From Phycicoccus sp. Soil748 (lineage in GTDB: Bacteria > Actinomycetota > Actinomycetes > Actinomycetales > Dermatophilaceae): 64,000 bases of DNA. Each line of letters begins with the position of its first letter. Position 1 is the first letter of the stretch. The translations under genes were made by a program, and so were the position numbers. The notes beneath the pieces are model-generated. The model made no database searches, was not told where the DNA came from, and saw nothing but the letters and a program-made list of their open reading frames with translations. Location: positions 552,448 through 616,447 of the forward strand of contig NZ_LMSC01000007.1 of the NCBI RefSeq assembly GCF_001428025.1, given 5' to 3'. Positions 42,860-50,931 of this stretch are shown here, in pieces.

Positions 42860-43204
42860 GTGTCTGATTTGACGGAGATCCGCGATGCGGCGAGGGCGTT
42901 CATCGCCGAGCGCGAATGGCAGCAATTCCAGGACCCCAAGTCGGTGATGCTGGCCCTGGTCGGTGAGGTGGGGGAGCTGGCTGAGCTGCTCCAATGGTTG
43001 CCAGCCGACGAAGCGCGCGCCCTCTCGCGCGAGGAGCCACTGCATACACGCCTGGCTGAGGAGATGTCGGACGTCCTGGTCTATCTCGTGGGGTTGGCGG
43101 ACCAGTGCGGCGTGGATCTCGGCGAGTCTGCCTTGGCGAAGATCGAGGCTTCGGCTGCCAAGCACCCGGCTGAGGAGACTCGGGGCGTTGCGCCTCAGAA
43201 GTAG
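42860..43204 (+). CDS. MazG-like nucleotide pyrophosphohydrolase (dCTPP1-like)
   Basis: A 114-residue all-alpha NTP pyrophosphatase. SVMLALVGEVGELAELLQWL has the ExxxE metal motif and LAEEMSDVLVYLVGLADQCGVDLGESALAKI the ExxxD motif; the whole layout follows human dCTPP1/RS21-C6, which hydrolyses dCTP and modified dCTP to the monophosphate. GTG 42860 lies 7 bases after CATACT. It is divergent from the DUF2075 gene across 141 bases and belongs to the island. A role in nucleotide depletion or in removing modified phage nucleotides is inference. Confidence 0.82.
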   Translation: MSDLTEIRDAARAFIAEREWQQFQDPKSVMLALVGEVGELAELLQWLPADEARALSREEPLHTRLAEEMSDVLVYLVGLADQCGVDLGESALAKIEASAAKHPAEETRGVAPQK

Positions 43205-43353
43205 CCTGCGCAGGAACTCACTTGCATTGGGCCAGCGTGGCTGCCGAGACGACCTTGCTGTCAGCAACGCACCCGGCCGGAGGGCAACGCGTGAATTCAT
43301 CTGTTCTTGTCGCTGCGGCATACGCGGTGAAATGCCCAGATCCTCCTCAGGGT

Positions 43354-43375
43354 CGTCCCTGAACTGCCCCTGAAC
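43354..43375 (-). promoter_or_regulatory. PHO-box-like 11-bp direct repeats upstream of MMPL
   Basis: On the minus strand GTTCAGGGGCA and GTTCAGGGACG follow one another with an 11-base period, close to the GTTCACC-type PhoP box of Streptomyces (6 of 7 in each unit). It is 50 bases upstream of the MMPL -10. Weak evidence. Confidence 0.3.
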
Positions 43376-43424
43376 GCCCACCTAACGCTGCCGAAATCCG
43401 TTGTCCCGACAGCCCCGCGCTCCC

Positions 43425-43430
43425 TACCGT
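43425..43430 (+). promoter_or_regulatory. -10 element of the MMPL transcript
   Basis: TACCGT lies 7 bases before ATG 43438 of the small upstream ORF, so the transcript probably begins at that codon. Confidence 0.5.
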
Positions 43431-43437
43431 CGTCCTG

Positions 43438-43476
43438 ATGGGTGCCGTGCAGGGTGCGCACACCCGACCACGGTGA
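43438..43476 (+). CDS. leaderless upstream ORF before the MMPL gene
   Basis: ATG to TGA encodes the 12-residue peptide MGAVQGAHTRPR. The start lies 7 bases after a -10 hexamer and the stop 12 bases before the MMPL ATG. The DNA inside forms GGGTG-CGCA-CACCC. It could be a regulatory leader peptide or just a ribosome-entry step; no repeated amino acid is evident. Confidence 0.45.
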   Translation: MGAVQGAHTRPR

Positions 43477-43488
43477 GAGGCAAGAGCG

Positions 43489-45660
43489 ATGAGCGAGACA
43501 CGGATCGGCGACGTCGGACGGCTGGCGTGGTTCCCCAGCGGCAAGGTGACGAAGTGGTTCGTCGTCGTCTTCTGGCTGGCGATCCTCGCGGCAGCGTTCG
43601 GCCCGGCCGGCAAGCTGCAGGGCGTCCTCAACAACGAGGCCGTCGCCTGGCTGCCCAAGGACGCCCAGTCGACCCAGGTCGTCACCCAGATCGAGGCGTT
43701 CCAGAGCAAGAACGAGTTCCCGGCCGTCCTCGTCTACGAACGCCCGGCCGGCATCACCCCAGCAGACCAACAAGCCGTCGCCGCCCAGGTCGCCAGGTTC
43801 GACGCGCTGGCCCCTGTCAAGAGCAAGACCGTCGGCCCGATCCCCGCGAGGGACGGCAAGGCACTGGAGGTCATCATCCCGGTGGACGCCGGCGACGGCG
43901 GCTGGGACACCCTGGGGGCGACGGTCGACGACCTGCGCTCGATAGCGAAGGAGCGCCCCGCCGGCCTGTCCATGCAGGTCACCGGCCCTGTGGGCTACGC
44001 CGCCGACTCGTCGGAGGCGTTCTCCGGCATCGACGGCAAGCTGCTCTACTCGGCGATGACGGTCGTGATCGTCATCCTCCTGCTGACCTACCGCAGCCCC
44101 CTCCTCTGGCTCATCCCCGTGGTCTCCGCCGGCACCGCGCTGTTCGTCGCCCAGGCGGTCATCTACTTCCTCGCCAAGGACGACACCCTCACCGTCAACG
44201 CCCAGAGCTCCGGCATCCTCACGGTCATCGTGTTCGGCGCGGGCACCGACTACGCCTTGCTGCTCGTCGCCCGGTACAGGGAGGAGCTGCGCAGGCACGA
44301 GGACCGGCACGAGGCCATGGCGTTCGCGCTCCACCGCGCTGGCCCCGCGATCCTCGCCTCCGGCGCCACCGTCATCGCCGGCATGCTCTGCCTTCTCGTC
44401 GCGACGATGAACTCGACCAAGGGTCTTGGTCCGGTCGCCGCCATCGGTGTCGCCGTCGGTCTCCTCGTCATGCTGACGCTGCTCCCGGCCCTGCTCGTGG
44501 TCTTCGGCCGCTGGATGTTCTGGCCGGTGCGCCCGACGTACGGCTCGGTCGACCACACCCGTGACGGGGTGTGGGCACGCATCGGACGTCGCATCGCCCG
44601 GGCGCCGCGGCGCACCTGGGTCGTGACGTCCCTGCTGCTGGCCATCGCCTCGCTCGGCATCCTGCAGCTCAACGCGGTCGGCCTGCAGAACAAGGACTCC
44701 TACTACGGCACCCCCGAGTCGGTGGTGGGGGAGCAGACCGTGGCCAGGCACTTTCCGGCCGGCGCCGGCTCCCCGGTGATGGTCCTCGCCAACGCCCCGC
44801 AGGCGGGTGCGGTCAAGACCTCCCTCGAGGGCGTGCAGGGCGTCTCCACCGTCGGCGACCCGGTCACCAAGGGCAGCCGCTCGCTCATCCAGGCGACGCT
44901 CACCGACGCCCCAGACTCCGACGCGGCCACGACGACGGTCGACCGCATCCGCGCGGCCATCGCCAAGGTCCCCGGTGCCGACGCGATCGCCGGTGGTGAC
45001 ACTGCCACCAGGGCGGACACTCTCAGGGCGTCCGCAGACGACAACCTGCGGATCATCCCGCTCATCCTCGGCGTCGTGCTGCTGATCCTCGTGCTCCTGC
45101 TCCGCGCCGTCACGGCACCGTTGGTGCTCATCGGCACCGTCGTCCTGTCGTACGGCGCCGCCATGGGCCTGTCCGCGCTGATCTTCCGGCACGTCCTCGG
45201 CTTCGCCGGCGCCGACTCGTCGCTGCCGCTGTTCGTCTTCGTGTTCCTCGTCGCGCTGGGCATCGACTACAACATCTTCCTCATGACCCGCGTGCACGAG
45301 GAGGCCAAGGAGCTCGGTACCCGGCGAGGGGCGCTCGTCGGCCTCGGCGCCACCGGTGGTGTCATCACCTCGGCTGGGCTCGTCCTCGCCGGCACGTTCG
45401 CCGTTCTCGGCACCCTGCCCGTGGTCACCTTCGCGGAGATCGGCATCGCCGTCGCCCTCGGCGTCCTGCTCGACACCCTGGTCGTCCGGTCCGTCCTGGT
45501 CACCGCGCTCAACCTCGACCTGCGTGGCCGGATGTGGTGGCCCAGCAAGCTCGCGAGGCAGGACGCCGAGCTCGACGGGGCAACGCCGAGCGCGGAGGAG
45601 GCCCACGGACCGACGCCGGGGGAGTCCGAGGACAGGCCGGCCCTCGAGCCCGCCCGTTGA
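43489..45660 (+). CDS. MMPL family transporter
   Basis: A 723-residue RND-type export protein of the MMPL family, driven by the proton gradient. About 12 membrane helices in two halves, each with a large extracellular loop. The proton-relay signatures are GAGTDYALLLVARYREELR in half one and ALGIDYNIFLMTRVHEEA in half two. Substrates in Actinobacteria are lipids, siderophores or drugs; none can be chosen. GAGAGG precedes the ATG. An upstream ORF and PHO-like repeats lie before it. No MmpS-like partner or biosynthetic genes are adjacent. Confidence 0.88.
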   Translation: MSETRIGDVGRLAWFPSGKVTKWFVVVFWLAILAAAFGPAGKLQGVLNNEAVAWLPKDAQSTQVVTQIEAFQSKNEFPAVLVYERPAGITPADQQAVAAQVARFDALAPVKSKTVGPIPARDGKALEVIIPVDAGDGGWDTLGATVDDLRSIAKERPAGLSMQVTGPVGYAADSSEAFSGIDGKLLYSAMTVVIVILLLTYRSPLLWLIPVVSAGTALFVAQAVIYFLAKDDTLTVNAQSSGILTVIVFGAGTDYALLLVARYREELRRHEDRHEAMAFALHRAGPAILASGATVIAGMLCLLVATMNSTKGLGPVAAIGVAVGLLVMLTLLPALLVVFGRWMFWPVRPTYGSVDHTRDGVWARIGRRIARAPRRTWVVTSLLLAIASLGILQLNAVGLQNKDSYYGTPESVVGEQTVARHFPAGAGSPVMVLANAPQAGAVKTSLEGVQGVSTVGDPVTKGSRSLIQATLTDAPDSDAATTTVDRIRAAIAKVPGADAIAGGDTATRADTLRASADDNLRIIPLILGVVLLILVLLLRAVTAPLVLIGTVVLSYGAAMGLSALIFRHVLGFAGADSSLPLFVFVFLVALGIDYNIFLMTRVHEEAKELGTRRGALVGLGATGGVITSAGLVLAGTFAVLGTLPVVTFAEIGIAVALGVLLDTLVVRSVLVTALNLDLRGRMWWPSKLARQDAELDGATPSAEEAHGPTPGESEDRPALEPAR

Positions 45661-45770
45661 GGAAAGGCCCACGATCCTCACTGACCGGCAGAGCCGAAAC
45701 GTCATCGGGCAAATGCCGCACTCGGGGCATCGGTCATCGCTAGCCTCCACGCAGAAAGAGGAGGCAACCA

Positions 45771-46376
45771 ATGACCACGCCAGCAAAGAAGACCGTTACC
45801 TCGAAGAAGGCCGCCTCGGCCAAGAAGAGCACCACGGTCAGGAAGGCCACCACGGCCAAGAAGGCCACCACGGCCAGCAAGACCGCAACGTCAAAGAAGG
45901 CTGCTCCCGCCAAGAAGGACCGGCCCATGAACAAGGGGGCCGTGGCCGCGAAGGGTGCGGCTGCCAAGAGGTCCGGCCAAGCAGCTGTTGCTGCCCAGTC
46001 GAAGTACTTCAAGCTCGCTACCGACCGAGCAAAGAAGATCGTGGGCGATCCTCAGAAGCTGCGGGACATCGCGGACAAGGCCAGCAAGTCCTCGGCGATG
46101 CGCTCGGGTCCCTTCGCCGACGTCCTGGAAGAGTTTCGCGCCCTGATCCGGCTGGTCGTCGCCTACGCCCGAGGCCACTACCGGGAGATCCCTGCCGACT
46201 CGTTGGTCATCGTCATCGCTGGCCTCATCTACGTGGTCTCGCCGATCGACCTCATCCCCGACGCGATTCCGGGCGTCGGTTTCCTCGACGACGTGAGTGT
46301 CATCGGCTGGGTGCTCAAGACCGTGCGCACCGAGCTCGACTCCTTCCGCGAGTGGGAGGCCGGCTCGGGCGACTGA
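45771..46376 (+). CDS. DUF1232 (YkvA) membrane protein with a histone-H1-like lysine-rich tail
   Basis: A 201-residue protein. Residues 1-70 are a Lys/Ala/Thr-rich tail with repeats like KKATTAKKATTA and AAPAKK, as in histone H1 or the C-terminus of actinobacterial HupS, expected to bind DNA or anionic polymers. Residues 75-125 form a basic linker, and 125-185 the DUF1232/YkvA domain with LIYVVSPIDLIPDAIPGVGFLDD, two short membrane helices. AGAGGAGG precedes the ATG. The combination would tether nucleic acid to the membrane; that is inference. Confidence 0.82.
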   Translation: MTTPAKKTVTSKKAASAKKSTTVRKATTAKKATTASKTATSKKAAPAKKDRPMNKGAVAAKGAAAKRSGQAAVAAQSKYFKLATDRAKKIVGDPQKLRDIADKASKSSAMRSGPFADVLEEFRALIRLVVAYARGHYREIPADSLVIVIAGLIYVVSPIDLIPDAIPGVGFLDDVSVIGWVLKTVRTELDSFREWEAGSGD

Positions 46377-46391
46377 GTCCGAGCGAGACGC

Positions 46392-46426
46392 AGGTATGCC
46401 GCGGAGCCGGGCTCCGCGGCATACCT
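46392..46426. terminator. bidirectional terminator, perfect 16-bp stem
   Basis: AGGTATGCCGCGGAGC and GCTCCGCGGCATACCT pair exactly around CGG, between the convergent DUF1232 and DoxX genes. Both arms contain the GGTATGCC/GGCATACC word. Confidence 0.8.
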
Positions 46427-46434
46427 CGTCGACC

Positions 46435-47418
46435 TCAGTCGGAGACGACCACCGGGGCGGATCGACGCGCTGGGACAAGCAGGTCCGCACGGCTGGGCAG
46501 CCAGCGCACCGCAGCAGCGGTGGCCGGGTTTGAGCCGTAGGCGAGCAGGGCGAGGAACACGCCGTACACGGGCAGGTGCCCGACGAGCTCGGTCTGGCCG
46601 AACAGGACCAGGGTCGCGTTGAACGGCACCATCGCGACGAGCACCGCGACCTGCGGCAGCGCGCCAGAGACCACGAGGAGCCCGAACAGCAGCTCGATCG
46701 AGCCGGCGACCACGATGAAGACGTCCGTGGGGACGTGCAGGCCGACCAGGCTGAAAACGTTGAGCGCGGGGAAGTGCGCGAGCGTCTCGCGGGCCATCGT
46801 CGGGTTGGTGAACTTCTCGGTGAACGCGAGAGCGATCAGCGCCACCCCCACGCCCACACGCAGCACGAGCAGTGCCCAGCGCAGCTGCACGGCGGGCACC
46901 ACCGCGGCGCCGTGACGGTCCGCCCCAGCGGGCGCGATGACGAGGAACGCTGCGACCGCGGCGAGGTTCGCCGACTCGAGCAGCGCCATGGGCCCGGTGA
47001 AGATCGCCATCAGGGGACCGAGCACCAGCGCGAGAGCCGCTGCCGACCGCTGCTGCCACCCGGTGATGAGCCACACGCCCAGGGCGGCCTCGAGCAGGAG
47101 GAGTGCCTTGCCCACGACTCCGTGGAGGTCGTCCAGGCTCGGCGCGACGAACGAGCCGGACGCCGCCAGCGCCAGGAGGGCCACGCCGAGGTGGATGCCG
47201 AGTAGCCGCGGCACCCACGGCGTGAGGTCGCCGACCCGGCGCAGCACCGGCAGCTCCGGGCGCCCGAGGCGCAACGCCAGCCGGCGCCACACCAGCGTCA
47301 CGACGACGACCAGGGCTGTCAGGCCGAGAGGGAGCGGCCGCAGGAAGAAGCTCCAGTCGGCGGGTGCGGAGTCGACGAACCAGCGTTCGTGCGACGGGAG
47401 GACGAGCCCTGCGCTCAT
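46435..47418 (-). CDS. DoxX family membrane protein
   Basis: A 327-residue membrane protein with about eight helices. The DoxX-like segment is in the C-terminal half: LLVLRVGVGVALIALAFTEKFTNP, HVPTDVFIVVAGSIELLFGLLVVSG and VGHLPVYGVFLALLAYG. The N-terminal half is an extra four-helix block. DoxX proteins link to quinone reduction or thiosulfate oxidation and oxidative stress. The start ATG 47418 has AGAGG 9 bases upstream. Function not certain. Confidence 0.72.
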   Translation of the reverse strand: MSAGLVLPSHERWFVDSAPADWSFFLRPLPLGLTALVVVVTLVWRRLALRLGRPELPVLRRVGDLTPWVPRLLGIHLGVALLALAASGSFVAPSLDDLHGVVGKALLLLEAALGVWLITGWQQRSAAALALVLGPLMAIFTGPMALLESANLAAVAAFLVIAPAGADRHGAAVVPAVQLRWALLVLRVGVGVALIALAFTEKFTNPTMARETLAHFPALNVFSLVGLHVPTDVFIVVAGSIELLFGLLVVSGALPQVAVLVAMVPFNATLVLFGQTELVGHLPVYGVFLALLAYGSNPATAAAVRWLPSRADLLVPARRSAPVVVSD

Positions 47419-47723
47419 GTGTTGACCTCTTTCTGAGGGCATGGAGGAGGCGCCGCGCAACGCTGCGACGCCTGTCGGCCACCTGGCCGATGCCACGACC
47501 CTAGGAACCGGACAGATGGGCCATCCGGGCCCAAAGTCCCTACTTCCAGCAGGCGCGTGCGGCCGGCTGTGCTGCGACCGGCGTGTTGTCCACAGGACGC
47601 TGGCCGGGGGCCTCTCCCACGGTGCCCTGTGGACAGTCCGGATGGCGCTGTGGGTGCATTTGCGTAGACTCGCGGGCATTCGGCACGGGGTTTGGTGCCG
47701 TCACCGGGGAGGGGAGTCGTCGG
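47419..47723. other. 305-base intergenic region with DnaA-box inverted pair
   Basis: Divergent gap between DoxX and the lipoprotein gene. It contains the 10-bp inverted repeat at 47587-47635, a candidate -10 TAGACT (47665-47670) for the lipoprotein, and GGGGAGGGGAG as its ribosome-binding site. No gene seen. Confidence 0.55.
47587..47635. repeat. 10-bp inverted repeat of DnaA-box-like sequence
   Basis: TGTCCACAGG (47587-47596) and CCTGTGGACA (47626-47635) are exact complements 29 bases apart. The left arm with its preceding T is a perfect DnaA box TTGTCCACA (47586-47594). Confidence 0.55.
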
Positions 47724-48323
47724 GTGAGTGCACGACATCGGTATGGCGCCGCGGGGCTGGCACTGCTGGTCCTGGCGGTCAGCGCGTGCTCGAACGGAGG
47801 GGGAGAACCGGCCAAGACGTCATCATCGTCCACGGCCACCAGCTCGTCCGCGAGCAGCGGGACGACGAGCTCGTCGTCGAGCCCACCGTCCTCTGCGACG
47901 GCGACTGTTGACCCCGCCGATCTGCCGGCAGACGCTCGGAAGCACACGCCCGAAGGCGCCGTCGCCTTCGTCAAGTACTACCTCGAGCAGATCAACGAGG
48001 CGTGGACCAAGCCATCGACCGGGTTGCTTCCGCCACTGAGTGACGATGGCTGCCTGTCGTGCAAGGGCTTCGAGCAGACAGCGAGCGAGCTTGTGACTAA
48101 GAAGCAGCGTTACGCATCGACTCCAAGCTCGTTTACAACTGTCAAAGCATTCCCCGGCGCCCCGTCTGGAAGGCAGTACGTGCGGGTCATCGGAACTCAG
48201 CACGAGGTTGACATCGTCGACAGTCGGGGCCGAGTCGTTTCGACCGATCCACAGGAGAAGATCGCGGCGACAACCATGGCGATCTGGAAGGGGGACCGGT
48301 GGCTGCTGTACGACATGGGATAG
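47724..48323 (+). CDS. DUF6318 family lipoprotein
   Basis: A 199-residue lipoprotein: signal with lipobox LLVLAVSAC (Cys about residue 21), a long Ser/Thr linker (30-60), then a compact domain typical of DUF6318 (EGAVAFVKYYLEQINEAWTKPSTGLLPPLSDDGCLSCKGFEQTASELV) with a likely disulfide CLSC. The fold resembles NTF2-like domains. GTG 47724 follows GGGGAGGGGAG. The downstream PKD protein overlaps it by 25 bases; this pairing recurs in Micrococcales. Confidence 0.75.
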   Translation: MSARHRYGAAGLALLVLAVSACSNGGGEPAKTSSSSTATSSSASSGTTSSSSSPPSSATATVDPADLPADARKHTPEGAVAFVKYYLEQINEAWTKPSTGLLPPLSDDGCLSCKGFEQTASELVTKKQRYASTPSSFTTVKAFPGAPSGRQYVRVIGTQHEVDIVDSRGRVVSTDPQEKIAATTMAIWKGDRWLLYDMG

Positions 48324-49219
48324 CACGAGCGGCGGCCGTTCTCGGCCTTACCGCCAGCTTGATGGTCACCTGTGCGCTGACCGCCTCCGCGACTTGGAAT
48401 GGCGAGAAGCGGAAGGGCGCTGTGCGAGTGAACTTCCACGACCGCAAAGAGATGAAGCAGATTCAAGCCGAGGCGGCCGTGGCTAAGAAGCAGGCGGCGA
48501 AGGCGCGGGTGCACTGGGAGTACACCTCCGTGGTGAACTGCCCGAGCAACGCACCAGGCTCAGCGACTGGCAACGACTTTTGCGCTCAGGCTGCTGCCGC
48601 CTGCGAGGGCAACACTCCGGCGCAGGGTCTTGGACCGAGTGTGCGGATCTTCCGGCGCCTCGTGGCTGGGGACGGCACACCGCGAGGAGCCTGGCAGGAC
48701 CGCGGCATCACCTGCTTCCCGGAACAGGCTCCTAACCCTGCTCGCCCGGCGTTGACCATGCAGATGGTCGTGGCGGCGTTCCACGACACGGACTTCACGA
48801 AGGCCCAGCTCTCCGTCCAGCCGAAGGGCAACGTGACCCTGGTGACCCTGCCGACCTACTTCGAGGTGGCGTGGCCGAGTTCAGGGTTCCAGCCCGGCGA
48901 GATCGACCGACCGAACCCGGCGCGGATGGCGGGCTTCCAGGTCGAGATCCGCCCGACGATGCGCTCGGTGACCTACGTCTACGGCGACGGCACGACCAGC
49001 GGGCCGACGAGCTCGTTGGGTGGGCCCTATCCCACCGGTGACGTGTCACGCGCGTACGCGAAGGCCGGGACGTTCGCGGTCCGCGCCGACGTGACGTACG
49101 GCGGTCAGTTCCGGGTGGCAGGCGGCGCCTGGGTCGACATCCCGGCACAGGTCGTCGTTCGCGGCACGGACGAGCCGCTCGAGGTCCGGACTGCCGAAGC
49201 CCGACTCGTGTCCAACTGA
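48299..49219 (+). CDS. secreted PKD domain protein
   Basis: A 306-residue exported protein. Signal peptide of about 30 residues (AAVLGLTASLMVTCALTASA), a coiled basic segment (KEMKQIQAEAAVAKKQAAKAR), two disulfide-rich parts (VNCPSN...DFCAQAAAACEG and GITCFPEQ), and a C-terminal PKD-type beta domain (VTYVYGDGTTSGP...SRAYAKAGTFAVRADVTYGG). GTG 48299 overlaps the DUF6318 gene by 25 bases in another frame, so translation is likely coupled. Surface binding role likely, details unknown. Confidence 0.7.
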   Translation: MAAVRHGIARAAAVLGLTASLMVTCALTASATWNGEKRKGAVRVNFHDRKEMKQIQAEAAVAKKQAAKARVHWEYTSVVNCPSNAPGSATGNDFCAQAAAACEGNTPAQGLGPSVRIFRRLVAGDGTPRGAWQDRGITCFPEQAPNPARPALTMQMVVAAFHDTDFTKAQLSVQPKGNVTLVTLPTYFEVAWPSSGFQPGEIDRPNPARMAGFQVEIRPTMRSVTYVYGDGTTSGPTSSLGGPYPTGDVSRAYAKAGTFAVRADVTYGGQFRVAGGAWVDIPAQVVVRGTDEPLEVRTAEARLVSN

Positions 49220-49284
49220 GGCGGCCGCGCGACGAGCGCGCCGGGTGGGCGCCGGGTCCTGCCATCCGGGCGGGCCCAGCCCAT

Positions 49285-50058
49285 CTAACGAACGCGAGGA
49301 GCCTTCTCGTGACGTCCGGGAGGGGCGACGGGAGTGCCGTCGGCGTACTGCTGGGCCAGCGCCCGGAAATCCGACGGCATGATCGCGAGCAAGTTGCAGC
49401 GCACCCGCACGGACTCCTTCACTAGTCCTCGGGGAGTCGTGATGCGGCCGTGGACGATGAGGTCGTCCGGCTTGTTCGGGTACCACATGGTGCTCATCGA
49501 CTTGTTCTCGACGCGGCCGAGGTCCGACCACGCCAAGCGCCACCGCGGGCGACGACGGCGCCACATGCCCGAGTGGTCCAGGCACAGCTCGTAGGTCCGC
49601 GTCCACCACCACAGGGCCGCCATGGCCGCGGCGCCCACGAGGACGACGCCTCCCTGGATCGGCAGACCGTCCTCCGACATGCCCCACCCGGTGAGCAGCA
49701 TCAGCACGACCAGCAGTCCCGGTGTCACGCGGATCGCAGCTCGTGGTCTGAGCACCACCCCGCCGTCCAGCGGCTCGGCCCCGAACGGCAGGGCTGGCAC
49801 GCCGAGCGCCCTCGCCTCCTCGGCGTCGGCTGTCACCGCTCGTTGCCAGGTGCTGCCGACCCACTTGAGCCCGGCCAGGCAGGCGCCGATGATGACCACG
49901 CCGACGACGAGGATCGGGATGCCCCGCGGGTTGTCCTGGCGCAGCCAGATCGTCAGTCCGCGCAGAACGAAGGGGAGACCCACGACGAGCCCGACGGCAG
50001 CCAACCCGCCTATCGCCCTGCGGCGACCTTCGCGGCGGTGAATCTTCCGGATCTTCAC
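49285..50058 (-). CDS. PH-domain-like membrane protein
   Basis: A 257-residue protein with four membrane helices (AIGGLAAVGLVVGLPFVLRGL; IPILVVGVVIIGACLAGLKW; GLLVVLMLLTGWGM; VVLVGAAAMAALWWW) and a C-terminal region (YELCLDHSGMWRRRRPRWRLAWSDLGRVENKS) resembling bacterial PH domains, where a W-x-D segment follows basic strands. Function unknown. The start GTG 50058 lies 7 bases after TAGCCT (50071-50066), so leaderless. An upstream in-frame ATG lacks any signal. Confidence 0.6.
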   Translation of the reverse strand: MKIRKIHRREGRRRAIGGLAAVGLVVGLPFVLRGLTIWLRQDNPRGIPILVVGVVIIGACLAGLKWVGSTWQRAVTADAEEARALGVPALPFGAEPLDGGVVLRPRAAIRVTPGLLVVLMLLTGWGMSEDGLPIQGGVVLVGAAAMAALWWWTRTYELCLDHSGMWRRRRPRWRLAWSDLGRVENKSMSTMWYPNKPDDLIVHGRITTPRGLVKESVRVRCNLLAIMPSDFRALAQQYADGTPVAPPGRHEKAPRVR

Positions 50059-50065
50059 GGCAACG

Positions 50066-50071
50066 AGGCTA
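50066..50071 (-). promoter_or_regulatory. -10 element deciding the start of the PH-like gene
   Basis: TAGCCT on the minus strand ends 7 bases before GTG 50058. Confidence 0.5.
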
Positions 50072-50130
50072 ACCAGCGCAGCCTCTTGATGTGGACGAAT
50101 CGGACAACAGCGCAAGACGTGCGCCACACC

Positions 50131-50889
50131 TCAGCGTGGTGGCGGCAACGTCACCCCGAATCCGGCCACCGCCAGCCGCAGCAGGACCTGACCGGGCGCC
50201 AGCAGGTCGGCGATGCGGGCGGCGCTGAGCACCTCGAGCTCGGCCAGCCGCGCGCGATACGCGTCCTCGCCGACCAGTCGAGAGGTCTGGAGCTCCATCG
50301 TGTTGTGCCACACCTTCTGTCGCGCCTCGCGCAGGAATCGCTTGGAGCTCAACCGGTTCAGCGGTTGGAGGAGCCGGTCGGCGAACGATGGCGGGGACAC
50401 CGTTCCGAGCTCCGAATCCTCTGCCGCGACGCGGCCGGAAAGGACCCGGTCGATGCGTTCGTGGTCGCGGGACCGTCGGGCCACCAGCACCGGGTCGGCG
50501 AACTCCTCGTCACTGATCACGGCCAGCAGCGCCTGGGGCAGGTCGTAGTTGATGTGCGCGTTGATGCCCAGCAGCACGTGCCGCAGGGCCGGGAGGCCGG
50601 CGGGCGCGTCGAACGCAAGGCGCCATGGGCGCGGCACGTCAGGGCTGGCTTCGAGGTCGAGTTCGAGCGCCGCGAGGTACAGATCGGCGAACACCACGTC
50701 CCACCGCTCGACCCACTCGGGGTCCTCGAACTGCGCGTCGTCGACCGCCGTTCCGACGGCCAGGGTCGTCCGGCGGTAGGTCTCGAGGAACAACCTCTGC
50801 GCGGCGCGTTCGGGAGGCATGCGGACGAGCCGGGCATCCATGGCCGCGACGACGTCGCCGATGTCGCGACCTGGCACGTGGTGGAGCAT
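50131..50889 (-). CDS. DUF5995 family protein
   Basis: A 252-residue helical protein matching DUF5995: RWDVVFADLYLAALE, RPWRLAFDAPAGLPALRHVLLGINAHINYDLPQALLAVI with the conserved GxNAHIxYDLP, and RVWHNT-like KVWHNTMELQTSR. The His, Asn and Asp residues suggest metal or phosphate chemistry, but no activity is known to me. It is divergent from the next gene across 42 bases; the same hexamer TAGTAT/ATACTA lies between. Confidence 0.78.
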   Translation of the reverse strand: MLHHVPGRDIGDVVAAMDARLVRMPPERAAQRLFLETYRRTTLAVGTAVDDAQFEDPEWVERWDVVFADLYLAALELDLEASPDVPRPWRLAFDAPAGLPALRHVLLGINAHINYDLPQALLAVISDEEFADPVLVARRSRDHERIDRVLSGRVAAEDSELGTVSPPSFADRLLQPLNRLSSKRFLREARQKVWHNTMELQTSRLVGEDAYRARLAELEVLSAARIADLLAPGQVLLRLAVAGFGVTLPPPR

Positions 50890-50931
50890 CCGACCCCCTG
50901 ACGAGGTGTCCCTGCGCGACTAGTATCCGAC

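Noticed and set aside
36300..43300. Prophage or integrative element
   Set aside because: No integrase, terminase, capsid or plasmid genes and no flanking repeats were seen; the genes look like a defence island instead.
43297..45786. 829-codon open frame antisense to the MMPL gene
   Set aside because: Low-complexity Gly/Asp/Arg-rich translation without motifs, opposite a clear transporter.
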